From Arthrobacter ipis (GTDB lineage: Bacteria > Actinomycetota > Actinomycetes > Actinomycetales > Micrococcaceae): a stretch of 64,000 nucleotides of DNA. Below are positions 14,847 through 22,833 of the stretch, one piece after another (position 1 is the stretch's first letter; each line of letters opens with the position of its first letter). A program made the translations under genes and the position numbers. Below the pieces are notes generated by a model that did not search any database, had not been told where the DNA came from, and saw nothing but the letters and a program-made list of their open reading frames with translations. The stretch covers positions 1 through 64,000 of the forward strand of contig NZ_JAAOXD010000002.1 in the NCBI RefSeq assembly GCF_014694315.1, in the 5' to 3' direction.

Positions 14847-15793
14847 TAGAAGTAGCCGTCCTTCTTGCGGTCTTCCATGGCGGCCTCGGAGATGCGGTCA
14901 TCCGCACGGGTGGCGCCACGTTCAGTGATGGTGGAGGCGGCAACTTCGATCACGACGTCGCGCACTGTAGCGGCAGCCGACTCAACGGCGCCGGTGCAGG
15001 ACATGTCACCGACGGTCCGGTAGCGGACGGTCTTGGTGATGACTTCCTCATGCGGCAGCGGCTGGGAAACCTCGCCCACCGCACGCCACATGCCGTCGCG
15101 GGCAAAGACCTCGCGGTCGTGGGCGTAGTACAGCCCCGGAAGTTCGATGTTTTCGCGCTCGATGTAGCGCCACACGTCCAGCTCGGTCCAGTTGCTGATG
15201 GGGAACGCACGGACGTGCTGGCCCACGGTGTGGCGGCCGTTGTAAAGGTTCCAAAGTTCGGGGCGCTGGTTGCGCGGGTCCCACTGGCCGAACTCGTCTC
15301 GCAGGCTCAGGATGCGCTCCTTGGCGCGGGCCTTGTCCTCGTCGCGGCGGCCGCCGCCGAAGACGGCGTCGAACTTGTTGGACTGGATGGCATCCAGGAG
15401 GGGGACGGTCTGCAGCGGGTTGCGGGTGCCGTCGGCACGCTCAGCCAGCTCGCCGCGGTCAATGAACTCCTGCACGGAGCCGACGACGAGCTTCAGGCCC
15501 AGCCGCTCCACGGTCCGGTCGCGGAAGTCGATGACCTCGGGGAAGTTGTGGCCGGTGTCCACGTGCAGCACGGGGAACGGGACCTTGCCAGGCCAGAACG
15601 CCTTGGTGGCCAGGTGCAGCATGACCACGGAGTCCTTGCCGCCGGAGAACAGCAGCGCCGGCTTCTCGAACTCGGCCACAACCTCGCGGATGATGTGGAT
15701 CGCTTCGGATTCAAGGGTGTCCAGGCTGGAGAGGCGCGTGGATTCAGCGGCGTCGGTCACCAGGGTGGGCTCCTCAGTAATGAAAGTGCTCAT
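14846..15793 (-). CDS. cysD: Sulfate adenylyltransferase small subunit
   Basis: A 315-aa PAPS-reductase-like ATP pyrophosphatase. The PP-loop is LLFSGGKDSVVMLHLA; other marks are VLHVDTGHNFPEVI, GGGRRDEDKARAKER, FPISNWTELDVWRYI and MSCTGAVESAA. With CysN it activates sulfate. The ATG overlaps the cysH stop (ATGA), and the gene ends in the cysN start. The C-terminal SEAAMEDRKKDGYF is the usual CysD ending. Confidence 0.96.
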   Translation of the reverse strand: MSTFITEEPTLVTDAAESTRLSSLDTLESEAIHIIREVVAEFEKPALLFSGGKDSVVMLHLATKAFWPGKVPFPVLHVDTGHNFPEVIDFRDRTVERLGLKLVVGSVQEFIDRGELAERADGTRNPLQTVPLLDAIQSNKFDAVFGGGRRDEDKARAKERILSLRDEFGQWDPRNQRPELWNLYNGRHTVGQHVRAFPISNWTELDVWRYIERENIELPGLYYAHDREVFARDGMWRAVGEVSQPLPHEEVITKTVRYRTVGDMSCTGAVESAAATVRDVVIEVAASTITERGATRADDRISEAAMEDRKKDGYF

Positions 15794-16509
15794 ACGTGTA
15801 GTCCGCATTCTGTCTTGTTGGTTCCTGCCCAGCGGCCGGCGCGGGGGTCCTCGCCGGCAGCCACCTTGCGCGTGCAGGGCTGGCAACCGATGGACGGGTA
15901 GCCCTGGGACAGGAGCGGGTTGACGGGCAGGAGGTTGTCGTCGGAGTACTGGACCAGCTGGTCGAATGTCCAGGCGGCCATCGGGTTGACCTTGACCAGG
16001 CCGTTGGCCTCGTCCCACGTCACCAGCGGCGTGTTGGTGCGGGTGGGGGCCTCGTCGCGGCGGACGCCGGTGAACCACAGTTCGTAGCCGGAGAGCGTGC
16101 GGCGGAGCGGGGCCACCTTGCGCAGGGCGCAGCACTGGGCGGCGTCGCGGGCGAACAGGTCCTTGCCCAGGAGCCGGTCCTGCTGCTCCACGGTGTTCTC
16201 CGGGAGCACTTCAACCACATTGACGCGAAGGTTTGCGGCCACCTCGTCGCGCGTGGCGTAGGTTTCCGGGAAGTGGTAGCCGGTCTCCAGGAACAGGACG
16301 TCGACGCCGGGAAGCTGGTCAGCGACCAGCGCCGGCAGGACGGCGTCGGCCATGGAGCAGGCGACGGCGACGGCGGGCATGTCGAAGTTGCGCTCGACCC
16401 AGGCGATGACGTCGCGGGCCGGGGCGTCCCAGCCGAGCTCGGCGGCGCCGGCCTCGGCGAGGGCCTTCAGCTCTTCGTGGGAGCGGAGTTTTGCTTCAAC
16501 ATCGGTCAC
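15790..16509 (-). CDS. cysH: Adenylyl-sulfate reductase, [4Fe-4S] type
   Basis: A 239-aa assimilatory reductase converting APS to sulfite and AMP. The paired cysteines CC (AAQCCALRKVAPL) and CxxC (IGCQPCTRKV) are the four ligands of a 4Fe-4S cluster, marking the APS-using type rather than the PAPS-using enterobacterial type. The catalytic cysteine is in the C-terminal ECGLH. ETGYHFPETYATRDEV and WFTGVRRDEAPTR are family blocks. GTG 16509 is chosen because it overlaps the nirA stop as GTGA and follows GGAGG by 7 nt. Confidence 0.95.
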   Translation of the reverse strand: MTDVEAKLRSHEELKALAEAGAAELGWDAPARDVIAWVERNFDMPAVAVACSMADAVLPALVADQLPGVDVLFLETGYHFPETYATRDEVAANLRVNVVEVLPENTVEQQDRLLGKDLFARDAAQCCALRKVAPLRRTLSGYELWFTGVRRDEAPTRTNTPLVTWDEANGLVKVNPMAAWTFDQLVQYSDDNLLPVNPLLSQGYPSIGCQPCTRKVAAGEDPRAGRWAGTNKTECGLHV

Positions 16510-18245
16510 TGGAGTGCCTCCTCGTCTGCTGCGTGGGCCCACTCGGCGAAGGTCTGTCCCTCGGCGCGGTCGGCTACGAACTTGCGGACAACCCGTTCAA
16601 CGTAGTCGGGCAGGTCGGCGACGTAGACCTTCAGGCCGCGGACAGTACGTCCCAGGCCGGCCTCGTCGCGTTCAACGGAAGCCAGCCCGCCGCCCAGGTG
16701 AACCTGGAAACCCGGGGTGGGGTCGCCGTCGGGCGTGGGAAGCATCATGCCCTTGAGCCCGATGTCCGCGGTCTGGATTCGGGCGCAGGAGTTGGGGCAA
16801 CCGTTGATGTGCAGCGACAGTGCCTGCGGGAGCTGGCCGCTGTCCGCGAGGTCGGCGAGGCGGCGTTCCAGCTCCGCGACGGCAGTGGCCGCGGTGACCT
16901 TGGTTTCCACGATGGCGAGCTTGCAGTATTCGATGCCGGTGCAGGCGATGGTGCCGCGGCGGAACACGGACGGGCGGGCGGACAGACCCAGGGCGTCGAG
17001 TTCGGCCACGAGCGGCTCCACCTCGTCCTTGGGAACGTCCAGCACCACGAGCTTCTGGTGCGGGGTGGTGCGCAGGCGGTACGAGCCGCGGGCCTCGAGG
17101 GTGTCGGCGAGCTTCACCAGCTGCGCGCCGGAGAGGCGGCCGGCAATGGGGGTGGCGCCGATGAAGAACTTGCCGTCCTTCTGCTCGTGCACTCCCACGT
17201 GGTCGCCCGGGGTGGAGGGCTTGGGTGCGGCGGGGCCGTCAGCCAGCTTGTAGCCGAGGTATTCGTCCTCAAGGATCTGGCGGAACTTCTCCGGACCCCA
17301 GTCGGCCATGAGGAACTTCAGTCGGGCCTTGGTGCGCATGCGGCGGTAGCCGTAGTCACGGAAGATGCTGGTGACGCCGAGCCACACGTCCGCGGCCTGC
17401 TCCGGCTTCACGAAGGCGCCGAGGCGCTTGCCGAGCATCGGGTTGGTGGAGAGGGCGCCGCCGGCCCATAGGTCGTAGCCGATGCCGAGTTCAGGGTGCC
17501 TGACGCCAACGAGGGCGAAGTCGTTGATCTCGTGCACCACGTCCTGGCTCGGGTGGCCGGTGATGGCGGTCTTGTACTTGCGCGGCAGGTTGGACAGCAG
17601 CGGGTTGCCGATGAACCGCTCGCCCAGCTCTTCGATGAGCGGGGTGGGGTCGATGATCTCGTCCTTGGCGATGCCGGCCACGGGCGAGCCGAGGATGACG
17701 CGCGGAACGTCGCCGCAGGCCTCGGTGGTGGACAGGCCGTTGCTCTCGAGGCGGCGCCAGATCTCCGGGATGTCTTCGACGCGGATCCAGTGCAGCTGGA
17801 TGTTCTGGCGGTCCGTGAGGTCCGCGGAGTCGCGGGCGAAGTCCACGGAGATCTGGCCGATGACGCGCAGCTGCTCGGTGGTCAGGGCGCCGCCGTCGAT
17901 CCGGACGCGGAGCATGAAGTACTTGTCCTCAAGCTGGTGCGGCTCCAGCGTGGCGGTCTTGCCGCCGTCGATCCCGGGCTTGCGCTGCGTGTAGAGGCCC
18001 CACCAGCGGAAGCGGCCGTGCAGGTCCTGGCCAGGGATAGCGTCGAAGCCTTCCTTGGCATAGATGGACTCGATACGCTCGCGGACGTTGAGGCCGTCGT
18101 CTTCCTGCTTCCAGGTTTCGTTGGCGTTCAGCGGGGTGGTTCCGTCCACCTTCCACTGGCCGTGAGGCTTGGCGGCGGGTCGGGAGGCACGGGCCGGGCG
18201 CGCGGGCTTGTCCGTGGCCGCTCCGGCTACAGCTGTATCAGTCAT
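16506..18245 (-). CDS. nirA: Ferredoxin-dependent sulfite reductase (NirA/SirA type)
   Basis: A 579-aa siroheme and 4Fe-4S enzyme reducing sulfite to sulfide with six electrons from ferredoxin. Two ferredoxin-like half domains and two siroheme/cluster domains are visible. Cluster cysteines lie in ACTGIEYC and GCPNSCAR. A Tyr in GLYTQRKPG and a Cys in TEACGDVPR match residues cross-linked in mycobacterial SirA. The basic siroheme-contact segments TDRQNIQLHW and NLPRKYKTAITG are present. The N-terminus carries an Ala/Pro/Arg-rich extension of about 30 residues. Nitrite reduction is possible in this family, but the fused cys operon favours sulfite. No Shine-Dalgarno; CCCTACAGTCGATGC directly precedes ATG, so it is probably leaderless. 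Confidence 0.95.
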   Translation of the reverse strand: MTDTAVAGAATDKPARPARASRPAAKPHGQWKVDGTTPLNANETWKQEDDGLNVRERIESIYAKEGFDAIPGQDLHGRFRWWGLYTQRKPGIDGGKTATLEPHQLEDKYFMLRVRIDGGALTTEQLRVIGQISVDFARDSADLTDRQNIQLHWIRVEDIPEIWRRLESNGLSTTEACGDVPRVILGSPVAGIAKDEIIDPTPLIEELGERFIGNPLLSNLPRKYKTAITGHPSQDVVHEINDFALVGVRHPELGIGYDLWAGGALSTNPMLGKRLGAFVKPEQAADVWLGVTSIFRDYGYRRMRTKARLKFLMADWGPEKFRQILEDEYLGYKLADGPAAPKPSTPGDHVGVHEQKDGKFFIGATPIAGRLSGAQLVKLADTLEARGSYRLRTTPHQKLVVLDVPKDEVEPLVAELDALGLSARPSVFRRGTIACTGIEYCKLAIVETKVTAATAVAELERRLADLADSGQLPQALSLHINGCPNSCARIQTADIGLKGMMLPTPDGDPTPGFQVHLGGGLASVERDEAGLGRTVRGLKVYVADLPDYVERVVRKFVADRAEGQTFAEWAHAADEEALQ

Positions 18246-18260
18246 GCATCGACTGTAGGG
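18246..18260 (-). promoter_or_regulatory. Putative -10 region of a leaderless nirA operon message
   Basis: On the minus strand TACAGT lies 6 nt before ATG. TTTGTGACG (a plausible -35, TGTGAC) is 17 nt upstream of it. The 144-bp gap to the upstream chelatase gene therefore probably holds the main promoter of nirA-cysHDN. Confidence 0.5.
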
Positions 18261-18389
18261 CCGCCCCGAAACACGTCACAAAGGCCCGGAAATGCTAAGT
18301 CACCTAAGGAAACATTTCGTCATGACTCGCCGGGAGGCCTTGAACGGCGCCGCCGGCTGTGCATTCCGGGGCTTGCTTCGCGGTGCTTT

Positions 18390-19193
18390 TCAGGACCTGA
18401 CCGCGTGCGCCGCCAGTGCGGCGTCGTACCGTTCCAGCGCTATCTCCGCGAGCACCGGCGAGGGCAGCAACGGCTCGGTCACGAGGTCCGCCCCGGCCTT
18501 GGCGAGCTGGTCGTGGAAGAAGCCCGGCGCCAGGAGGTACGAGGCCACCACCACGCGCCCGCCAAGGCTCACGCCCCCGGCCGACTCCCCCGCCCCGGCG
18601 CCGCCCGCGGCTTCCTCGCGGAGCATGGCCACGGCTTCGGGCACGGACGGCTTGGCCGAGGCACCGTATGCAGGGACGATCCGGTTGGAGCGCAGGGCCC
18701 TCAGCTGGTCTGCCAGTTCCTCAACGCTGACCGCGGCGTTCGGGTTGGACGAGCCCGCGGCGGCGAGCACGATCGCGTCGTTGTCCGTAACCCCGGCTTC
18801 CCGCAGCCGCTGGTCCAGCAGGGCGGCGAGGCGCGGGTCGGGTCCCAGCGGCGCCGCGGCCGTCGTGCCCGGCCGGCCCTTCACGGCCTTCGCGATGTCC
18901 ACCTTCACGTGGTAGCCCACACTGAGCAGCAAGGGCACGACGACGGCGGACGTGCCGGCGGCGCCATGCCCACCGGCGGCAGCACCGCCGTCGGCCGTTG
19001 CTATGGAGCCGGGATCCGCGGGGAGCCCGGCCACGACGTCCACCAGATCGGGCTCCTGGACGTCCACATATGCTTCGCGGACGTCGAGCCCCGGACGCAG
19101 CGCGGCGATGGCGTCGCGGAGGGCGTTGACCTCGGCGGCTCCTTGCGCGTTGGAGGTCCCATGGGCACAGGCGATCAGGATCGGGCTATTCAT
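18390..19193 (-). CDS. CbiX/SirB-like sirohydrochlorin chelatase family protein
   Basis: A 267-aa protein with duplicated chelatase half-domains. The first half begins ILIACAHGTSNAQGAAEV (the His in ACAHGT is the expected metal-inserting residue) and has VPLLLSVGYHVKVDI. The second half has IVLAAAGSSNPNA and VVVASYLLAPGFFHDQLAKAGAD. It would insert Fe2+ into sirohydrochlorin, completing siroheme for NirA just downstream, 144 bp away on the same strand. Cobalt is an alternative metal, but no cobalamin genes are nearby. Gly/Ala-rich inserts split both halves. Confidence 0.85.
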   Translation of the reverse strand: MNSPILIACAHGTSNAQGAAEVNALRDAIAALRPGLDVREAYVDVQEPDLVDVVAGLPADPGSIATADGGAAAGGHGAAGTSAVVVPLLLSVGYHVKVDIAKAVKGRPGTTAAAPLGPDPRLAALLDQRLREAGVTDNDAIVLAAAGSSNPNAAVSVEELADQLRALRSNRIVPAYGASAKPSVPEAVAMLREEAAGGAGAGESAGGVSLGGRVVVASYLLAPGFFHDQLAKAGADLVTEPLLPSPVLAEIALERYDAALAAHAVRS

Positions 19194-19253
19194 AGGGGCT
19201 AGCGTAACGTTGGAGCTGCACTGTCCGCCCCTTGAAATATGCCGGGACGCTCC

Positions 19254-19925
19254 ATGACATTCTCTTTTGACTTCGCCCTGGCATGGCTGGACCTGGCCGG
19301 CATCTTCTTTTTCGCGGTGTCCGGATCGCTGCTGGCCGCACGGAAGCAGTTCGACCTACTCGGGTCTCTCCTGCTCGCCTCCCTGGTCTCGCTCGGCGGG
19401 GGCGTAATCCGCGACATCATCCTCAACTCCGGCCCGCCCGCCGCGTTCAGCAACCCGGCCTACCTGGTGCCGCCGTTGCTGGCCGCCGGGCTGGTGTACT
19501 TCCTGTTCTCCAGCGTGCAGCGCTACACCTCACTCCTCATCCTGTTCGACGCCGCGGGCCTGGCCCTGTTCTGCATCACGGGGACGCTCAAGGCGCTGTC
19601 CCTTGGAATGAACCCCGTCGCCGCCGTGCTGCTCGGGGTCACGACGGCGGTGGGCGGCGGCCTGCTGCGCGACATCACCGCCAACGTGGTGCCCCAGCTG
19701 TTCGACGCCCGGGATCTCTACGCGCTGCCGGCCTTCCTGGGCGCCGGACTCACCACAGTCCTGTGGCTGCTGGGTGCGTTCAACGCCCTCTCGGCGTGCG
19801 CCGTGGCGGCCCTGGTCTTCGCGTTCCGGGTAGTGGCCTGGCGACGGTCATGGCGCATCCCGCTGGCGGTCCGCGGGTGGCACCGGCTGGGCTTGGAACC
19901 CGGCAATTCGAGGGGCCGGGATTAG
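19254..19925 (+). CDS. TRIC-type/UPF0126 membrane protein
   Basis: A 223-aa integral membrane protein with about seven helices and two copies of the glycine-rich motif: SLGGGVIRDIIL and AVGGGLLRDITANV. This is the UPF0126 (YadS/YicG) family, related in fold to TRIC cation channels. Substrate is uncertain; potassium, other cations or glycine have been suggested for relatives. ATG 19254 is preferred over ATG 19239 for its GGGA about 6 nt upstream. A basic, non-conserved tail ends the protein. Divergent from the chelatase gene. Confidence 0.85.
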   Translation: MTFSFDFALAWLDLAGIFFFAVSGSLLAARKQFDLLGSLLLASLVSLGGGVIRDIILNSGPPAAFSNPAYLVPPLLAAGLVYFLFSSVQRYTSLLILFDAAGLALFCITGTLKALSLGMNPVAAVLLGVTTAVGGGLLRDITANVVPQLFDARDLYALPAFLGAGLTTVLWLLGAFNALSACAVAALVFAFRVVAWRRSWRIPLAVRGWHRLGLEPGNSRGRD

Positions 19926-19939
19926 CTAGGATAAGAGCC

Positions 19940-20362
19940 ATGACTGACATGTTCCTCGAGAAGTTCCGTGCGCTTGTTCCGAAGTATCTCGAAGACGAAT
20001 GGCAGGAAGAGGACGGGCTGTCCGCCGAGGAACTGGACGCCGAGCTCTCCGACCACAAATTCACCATCCCCCTGGTGCTGCGCGAGTTCTACCTGGCACT
20101 CGGCGGGTGCGAGGACCTCATGGAGGCCTACCACTACTTCTGGGACCCCGAGGAACTCGAGGTGGACGACGAAGGCTTCCTCATGTTCCTGGAGGACGAG
20201 GAAGAAAACTTCACTTGGGGCTTCCGCACCGGCGACCTGAGCGTCCCCGACCCTATCGTGTACCGCCGTAACAACGCCCGCGGCCAGTGGAAGAGCGAGG
20301 AAGGCACCTTCTCGGAGTTCGTCTTCGACATGTTTGACTGGGCCTTCACCGACGAGGACTAG
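19940..20362 (+). CDS. Small acidic SUKH/SMI1-KNR4-like protein
   Basis: A 140-aa, strongly acidic soluble protein. The pattern FTIPLVLREFYLALGG...YHYFWDPEELEVDDEGFLMFLEDEE, then WGFRTGDLSVPDPIVYRR and FSEFVFDMFDWAF, fits the SUKH (SMI1/KNR4) superfamily. Many members are immunity proteins of polymorphic toxin systems. No toxin gene is adjacent, so the role is open (orphan immunity or housekeeping). The start is 14 bp after the TRIC stop, so it may be co-transcribed. Confidence 0.7.
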   Translation: MTDMFLEKFRALVPKYLEDEWQEEDGLSAEELDAELSDHKFTIPLVLREFYLALGGCEDLMEAYHYFWDPEELEVDDEGFLMFLEDEEENFTWGFRTGDLSVPDPIVYRRNNARGQWKSEEGTFSEFVFDMFDWAFTDED

Positions 20363-20370
20363 TTTCTGCT

Positions 20371-20464
20371 GCCGTCCTGACCCTGTTTGGTCGCGTCCGG
20401 GCCGCGAGTCGCCGCTTTCCTCGGCGTGTCGCGGGACCCGCAGACCAAAGTAGGTCACGACGGC
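20371..20464. repeat. Large imperfect hairpin repeat, copy A
   Basis: Outer arms 20371-20392 and 20443-20464 pair at about 19 of 22 positions (GCCGTC.TGACC...TTTGGTC). The right half, from GGCGTGTC through AGACCAA to GGTCACGACGGCG, is closely repeated at 21429-21472. With copy B it brackets the frameshifted gene at 20466-21306. Confidence 0.6.
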
Positions 20465-20465
20465 G

Positions 20466-21306
20466 TCACTCGGGAGCAAACCTGCCAAGTGTCCGCAGAC
20501 GGAGCACCGCCAGGACCTCTTCCACCATGGCCTCGGAGTGATAGACCACGTCGTCGTAGTAATAGCGCAGCGTAAGAAACCCCCCCGCGCATGCCGGCGT
20601 TGTTTCTCCGCTGATCTTTCTTGACCTGCCGGGGTTCAAAGTGCGTGGACCCGTCCAGCTCCACCACGAGACATTCCTCAACCAGGCAGTCAACCTCGCC
20701 CACCCCTGGTAAGGGAACATGCATGCGGACAGTGAGTCCGGCCCGGACAAAGTGGGTATGGGCCAGGACCTCCAGGACGGAATCTGCCCGCGGTATAAGC
20801 AGCCCCAGTACCGCGCGGGCGCGGCCGTTCCTGTTCCCGATGAGTTTCTCCCTCAGGAAGTCGGCGGATATCTGGCCCCGACCGGTCGCTGACTGTACCA
20901 GCGCGAGCGCTTCAAGCTCCGGCAGGCACTTGAGTGCGTGCAGGAGCACGTCGGCCAAGCCCGCCACCGGATGGCCGGGTTCGGATGCGTGCATACATGG
21001 AGCGTGGTCAATCACGCCGACCTTTGGCACGCCGTTGCCGCAACTCAGGTGCACTTCCAGTGGGGGATGAAGGGCCCACAGGCTGTAAAAGCGGGCCGCC
21101 GACACGCATGTGAGCCGGCCGTTCGCTCTGAAGGCGGCCAGGACGCCGTCGTCCGCGGCGTGCAGTGCGTAGACCCCCCGCAGCGGCCGGTACAGTCGGC
21201 CGGAATCCACCGCAGCCTCAAGGGCGGGACGCCGGAACCCGGCGCGCAGCAGATCGCCCCTTTTGGCCGCTCCCCCGCGGCGAACCAGATATTTCTCAAG
21301 GTCCAT
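20466..21306 (-). pseudogene. AbiEi/DUF559-like protein gene with a frameshift in a G7 tract
   Basis: The N-terminal part (RRGGAAKRGDLLRAGFRRPALE, RLYRPLRGVYAL) looks like the winged-helix domain of AbiEi-type antitoxins. The C-terminal part (GEVDCLVEECLVVELDGSTHFEPRQVKKDQRRNN) is the DUF559-like endonuclease-fold domain. At a run of seven G (minus strand, 20580-20586) the frame breaks. The same frame reads on to 20455 as Arg/Gly-rich noise, while the next frame gives FLTLRYYYDDVVYHSEAM VEEVLAVLR, the expected family ending, stopping at 20466. Removing one G restores a full protein of about 280 aa. It may be a real mutation, phase variation or a sequencing error. A second intact member is at 29231. 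Confidence 0.75.
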
Positions 21307-21373
21307 CGCTCCACTGTCCGCGCACTCAGGCCTGTTGGGGAGCCGCGGGTTTGCTTATGTGCACAAAACAGAC

Positions 21374-21474
21374 GCCGTCCGTCATGACCCGGTTTGACGG
21401 CCATCTCCTCAGAACGTGCCATGCCAACGGCGTGTCTTCCGGCTCGGGAGACCAAGCAGGGTCACGACGGCGCC
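21374..21474. repeat. Large imperfect hairpin repeat, copy B
   Basis: Left arm (about 21374-21396, CGCCGT...ATGACCCGGTTTGAC) pairs with right arm 21450-21472 (GACCAAGCAGGGTCACGACGG) with a small insertion. The right half matches copy A at 20423-20466. Confidence 0.55.
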
Positions 21475-21598
21475 GCCTCGCGAGATTGGACTGTGTGACA
21501 CGCCGCTTAACAAGAGACTTCGCCGATGTGACAAAACTGTCATAGAGTGTTTCTCGGATCCACTGAATGCCTCCGGTGGATCTGATGCGAACGGAGAG
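21475..21598. other. Non-coding stretch with small inverted repeats
   Basis: The gap 21307-21723 has no credible gene. Apart from hairpin copy B and the terminators, it holds TGACA-aaac-TGTCA (21529-21542) and GATCCAC...GTGGATC (21557-21563, 21576-21582). A short untranslated RNA ending at the 21599-21654 hairpin is possible but not shown; I found no convincing promoter. Confidence 0.3.
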
Positions 21599-21654
21599 AC
21601 GGCCCCGGTTCCGCGCAGCGTTTGACTCGTAACGCTGCAGGGAAACGGGGCCGT
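21599..21654. terminator. Long hairpin terminator
   Basis: Arms 21599-21622 and 21631-21654 (ACGGCCCCG...GCAGCGTT / AACGCTGC...CGGGGCCGT) pair at about 20 of 24 positions with an 8-nt loop. TCCGTTT follows on the plus strand. Confidence 0.65.
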
Positions 21655-21679
21655 TCCGTTTAAGCCGGTTAAGCCGGGA

Positions 21680-21708
21680 GGGCCCGGCACCTCACGGATA
21701 CCGGGCCC
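21680..21708. terminator. Hairpin after the polyprenyl synthase gene
   Basis: GGGCCCGG (21680-21687) pairs perfectly with CCGGGCCC (21701-21708), 16 bp beyond the minus-strand stop at 21724. Probable end of the menG-menJ-prenyl synthase transcript. Confidence 0.6.
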
Positions 21709-21723
21709 AAAGATATGGCCAAG

Positions 21724-22824
21724 CTAGCTGGCGCGGTCCACCACGGCGTGCGCGAAGCTGGACAGCGAGGCCTTCACAACGCCCTCGGGCAGCGGGTCCA
21801 GCGCGGCGATGGCTTCGGCCGCCCAGGCACGGGCCACCACCCAGGATTCCGCCGTGACTGGGTGCTCGCGCAGCCCGGCGACGGCTTCGGCGAGGGCCTC
21901 ATCCGAGGAGAGGTCGCCGTCGATAAGCTTGAGAAGTTCGACGGCGGACTGGTCACCGTCCGCCGCGGCCTTGCGGAGCAGCAGCACAGGCAAGGTGGGA
22001 ACGCCTTCACGCAGGTCGGTGCCCGGGGATTTGCCGGACTTGACCTTGACACCCGTGACGTCAATGACGTCGTCGGCAAGCTGGAAAGCCACGCCCACCT
22101 TTTCGCCGTACTGCACCAGCACGTCCTCGTAGGCCTCGTCGGCGCCGGAGAATATGGCACCGAACTGGCCGGAGGCCGCCACCAGCGAGCCGGTCTTGTC
22201 CGCGATCACGGACAGGTAGTGCTCCACGGGATCCTCGTCCGGGCGCGGCCCGACGGTTTCGTGCAGCTGGCCGAGGCACAGCCGCTCGAAGGTCCGGGCC
22301 TGGATGCCTAGCGCGCGGCCGCCCAGCTCGGACACGAGGATGGAGGCGCGGGCAAAGATCAGGTCACCGGTGAGGACGGCCACTGAGTTGCCCCAGACCT
22401 CGTGGGCCGTTGGTGCGCCGCGGCGGAAGGGCGCGGAGTCCATCACGTCGTCGTGGTACAGCGTGGCCAGGTGGGTCAGCTCCACCACGACGGCGGCCTG
22501 CACCACGGAGGGCAGCGAGGCGTCACCCAGGTGGGCGCAGAGCAGTGTCAGCAGGGGGCGGATGCGCTTGCCGCCGGCCTCCACGAGGTGACGCGACGTT
22601 GCGTCAGCCAGGGGGTCGGAGTTGGCGATGGCTTCGCGGAGTTTCTTCTCCACCCGGGCCAGATTGGTGGTGAGGGCAGGACCCAGGTCCGGGTCTTCCG
22701 CAATGGCCGCGAAACCTGCCGGCAGCTGCAGTCCGGTGGCGATGGCAGTGGTGTTGAGGCTGGGTTCGGAGTCCGGCAGGCCATGCCCGGCGTGCGTCCA
22801 GCTGTGGTTCGCGGAGTTGGTCAC
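21724..22824 (-). CDS. Trans-polyprenyl diphosphate synthase (menaquinone side chain)
   Basis: A 366-aa class I prenyltransferase that extends FPP/GGPP with isopentenyl diphosphate. The first Asp-rich motif is LYHDDVMD and the second is QLADDVIDV; GGKRIRPLL is the conserved basic block. It follows menG and menJ with a 9-bp gap, so its product is most likely the nonaprenyl or octaprenyl tail of menaquinone (GrcC/HepT/IspB-like). Chain length cannot be read safely from sequence. GTG start with AGGG 7 nt upstream. Confidence 0.92.
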   Translation of the reverse strand: MTNSANHSWTHAGHGLPDSEPSLNTTAIATGLQLPAGFAAIAEDPDLGPALTTNLARVEKKLREAIANSDPLADATSRHLVEAGGKRIRPLLTLLCAHLGDASLPSVVQAAVVVELTHLATLYHDDVMDSAPFRRGAPTAHEVWGNSVAVLTGDLIFARASILVSELGGRALGIQARTFERLCLGQLHETVGPRPDEDPVEHYLSVIADKTGSLVAASGQFGAIFSGADEAYEDVLVQYGEKVGVAFQLADDVIDVTGVKVKSGKSPGTDLREGVPTLPVLLLRKAAADGDQSAVELLKLIDGDLSSDEALAEAVAGLREHPVTAESWVVARAWAAEAIAALDPLPEGVVKASLSSFAHAVVDRAS

Positions 22825-22833
22825 GGGTTAACC

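Noticed and set aside
17496-19202. A 568-codon plus-strand frame spanning the nirA start, the gap and the chelatase gene
   Set aside because: It crosses two well-supported minus-strand genes and an intergenic region with no domain; a GC artefact.
19940-20362. Polymorphic toxin immunity locus
   Set aside because: The protein is SUKH-like, but no toxin, secretion or Rhs/WXG gene is nearby.
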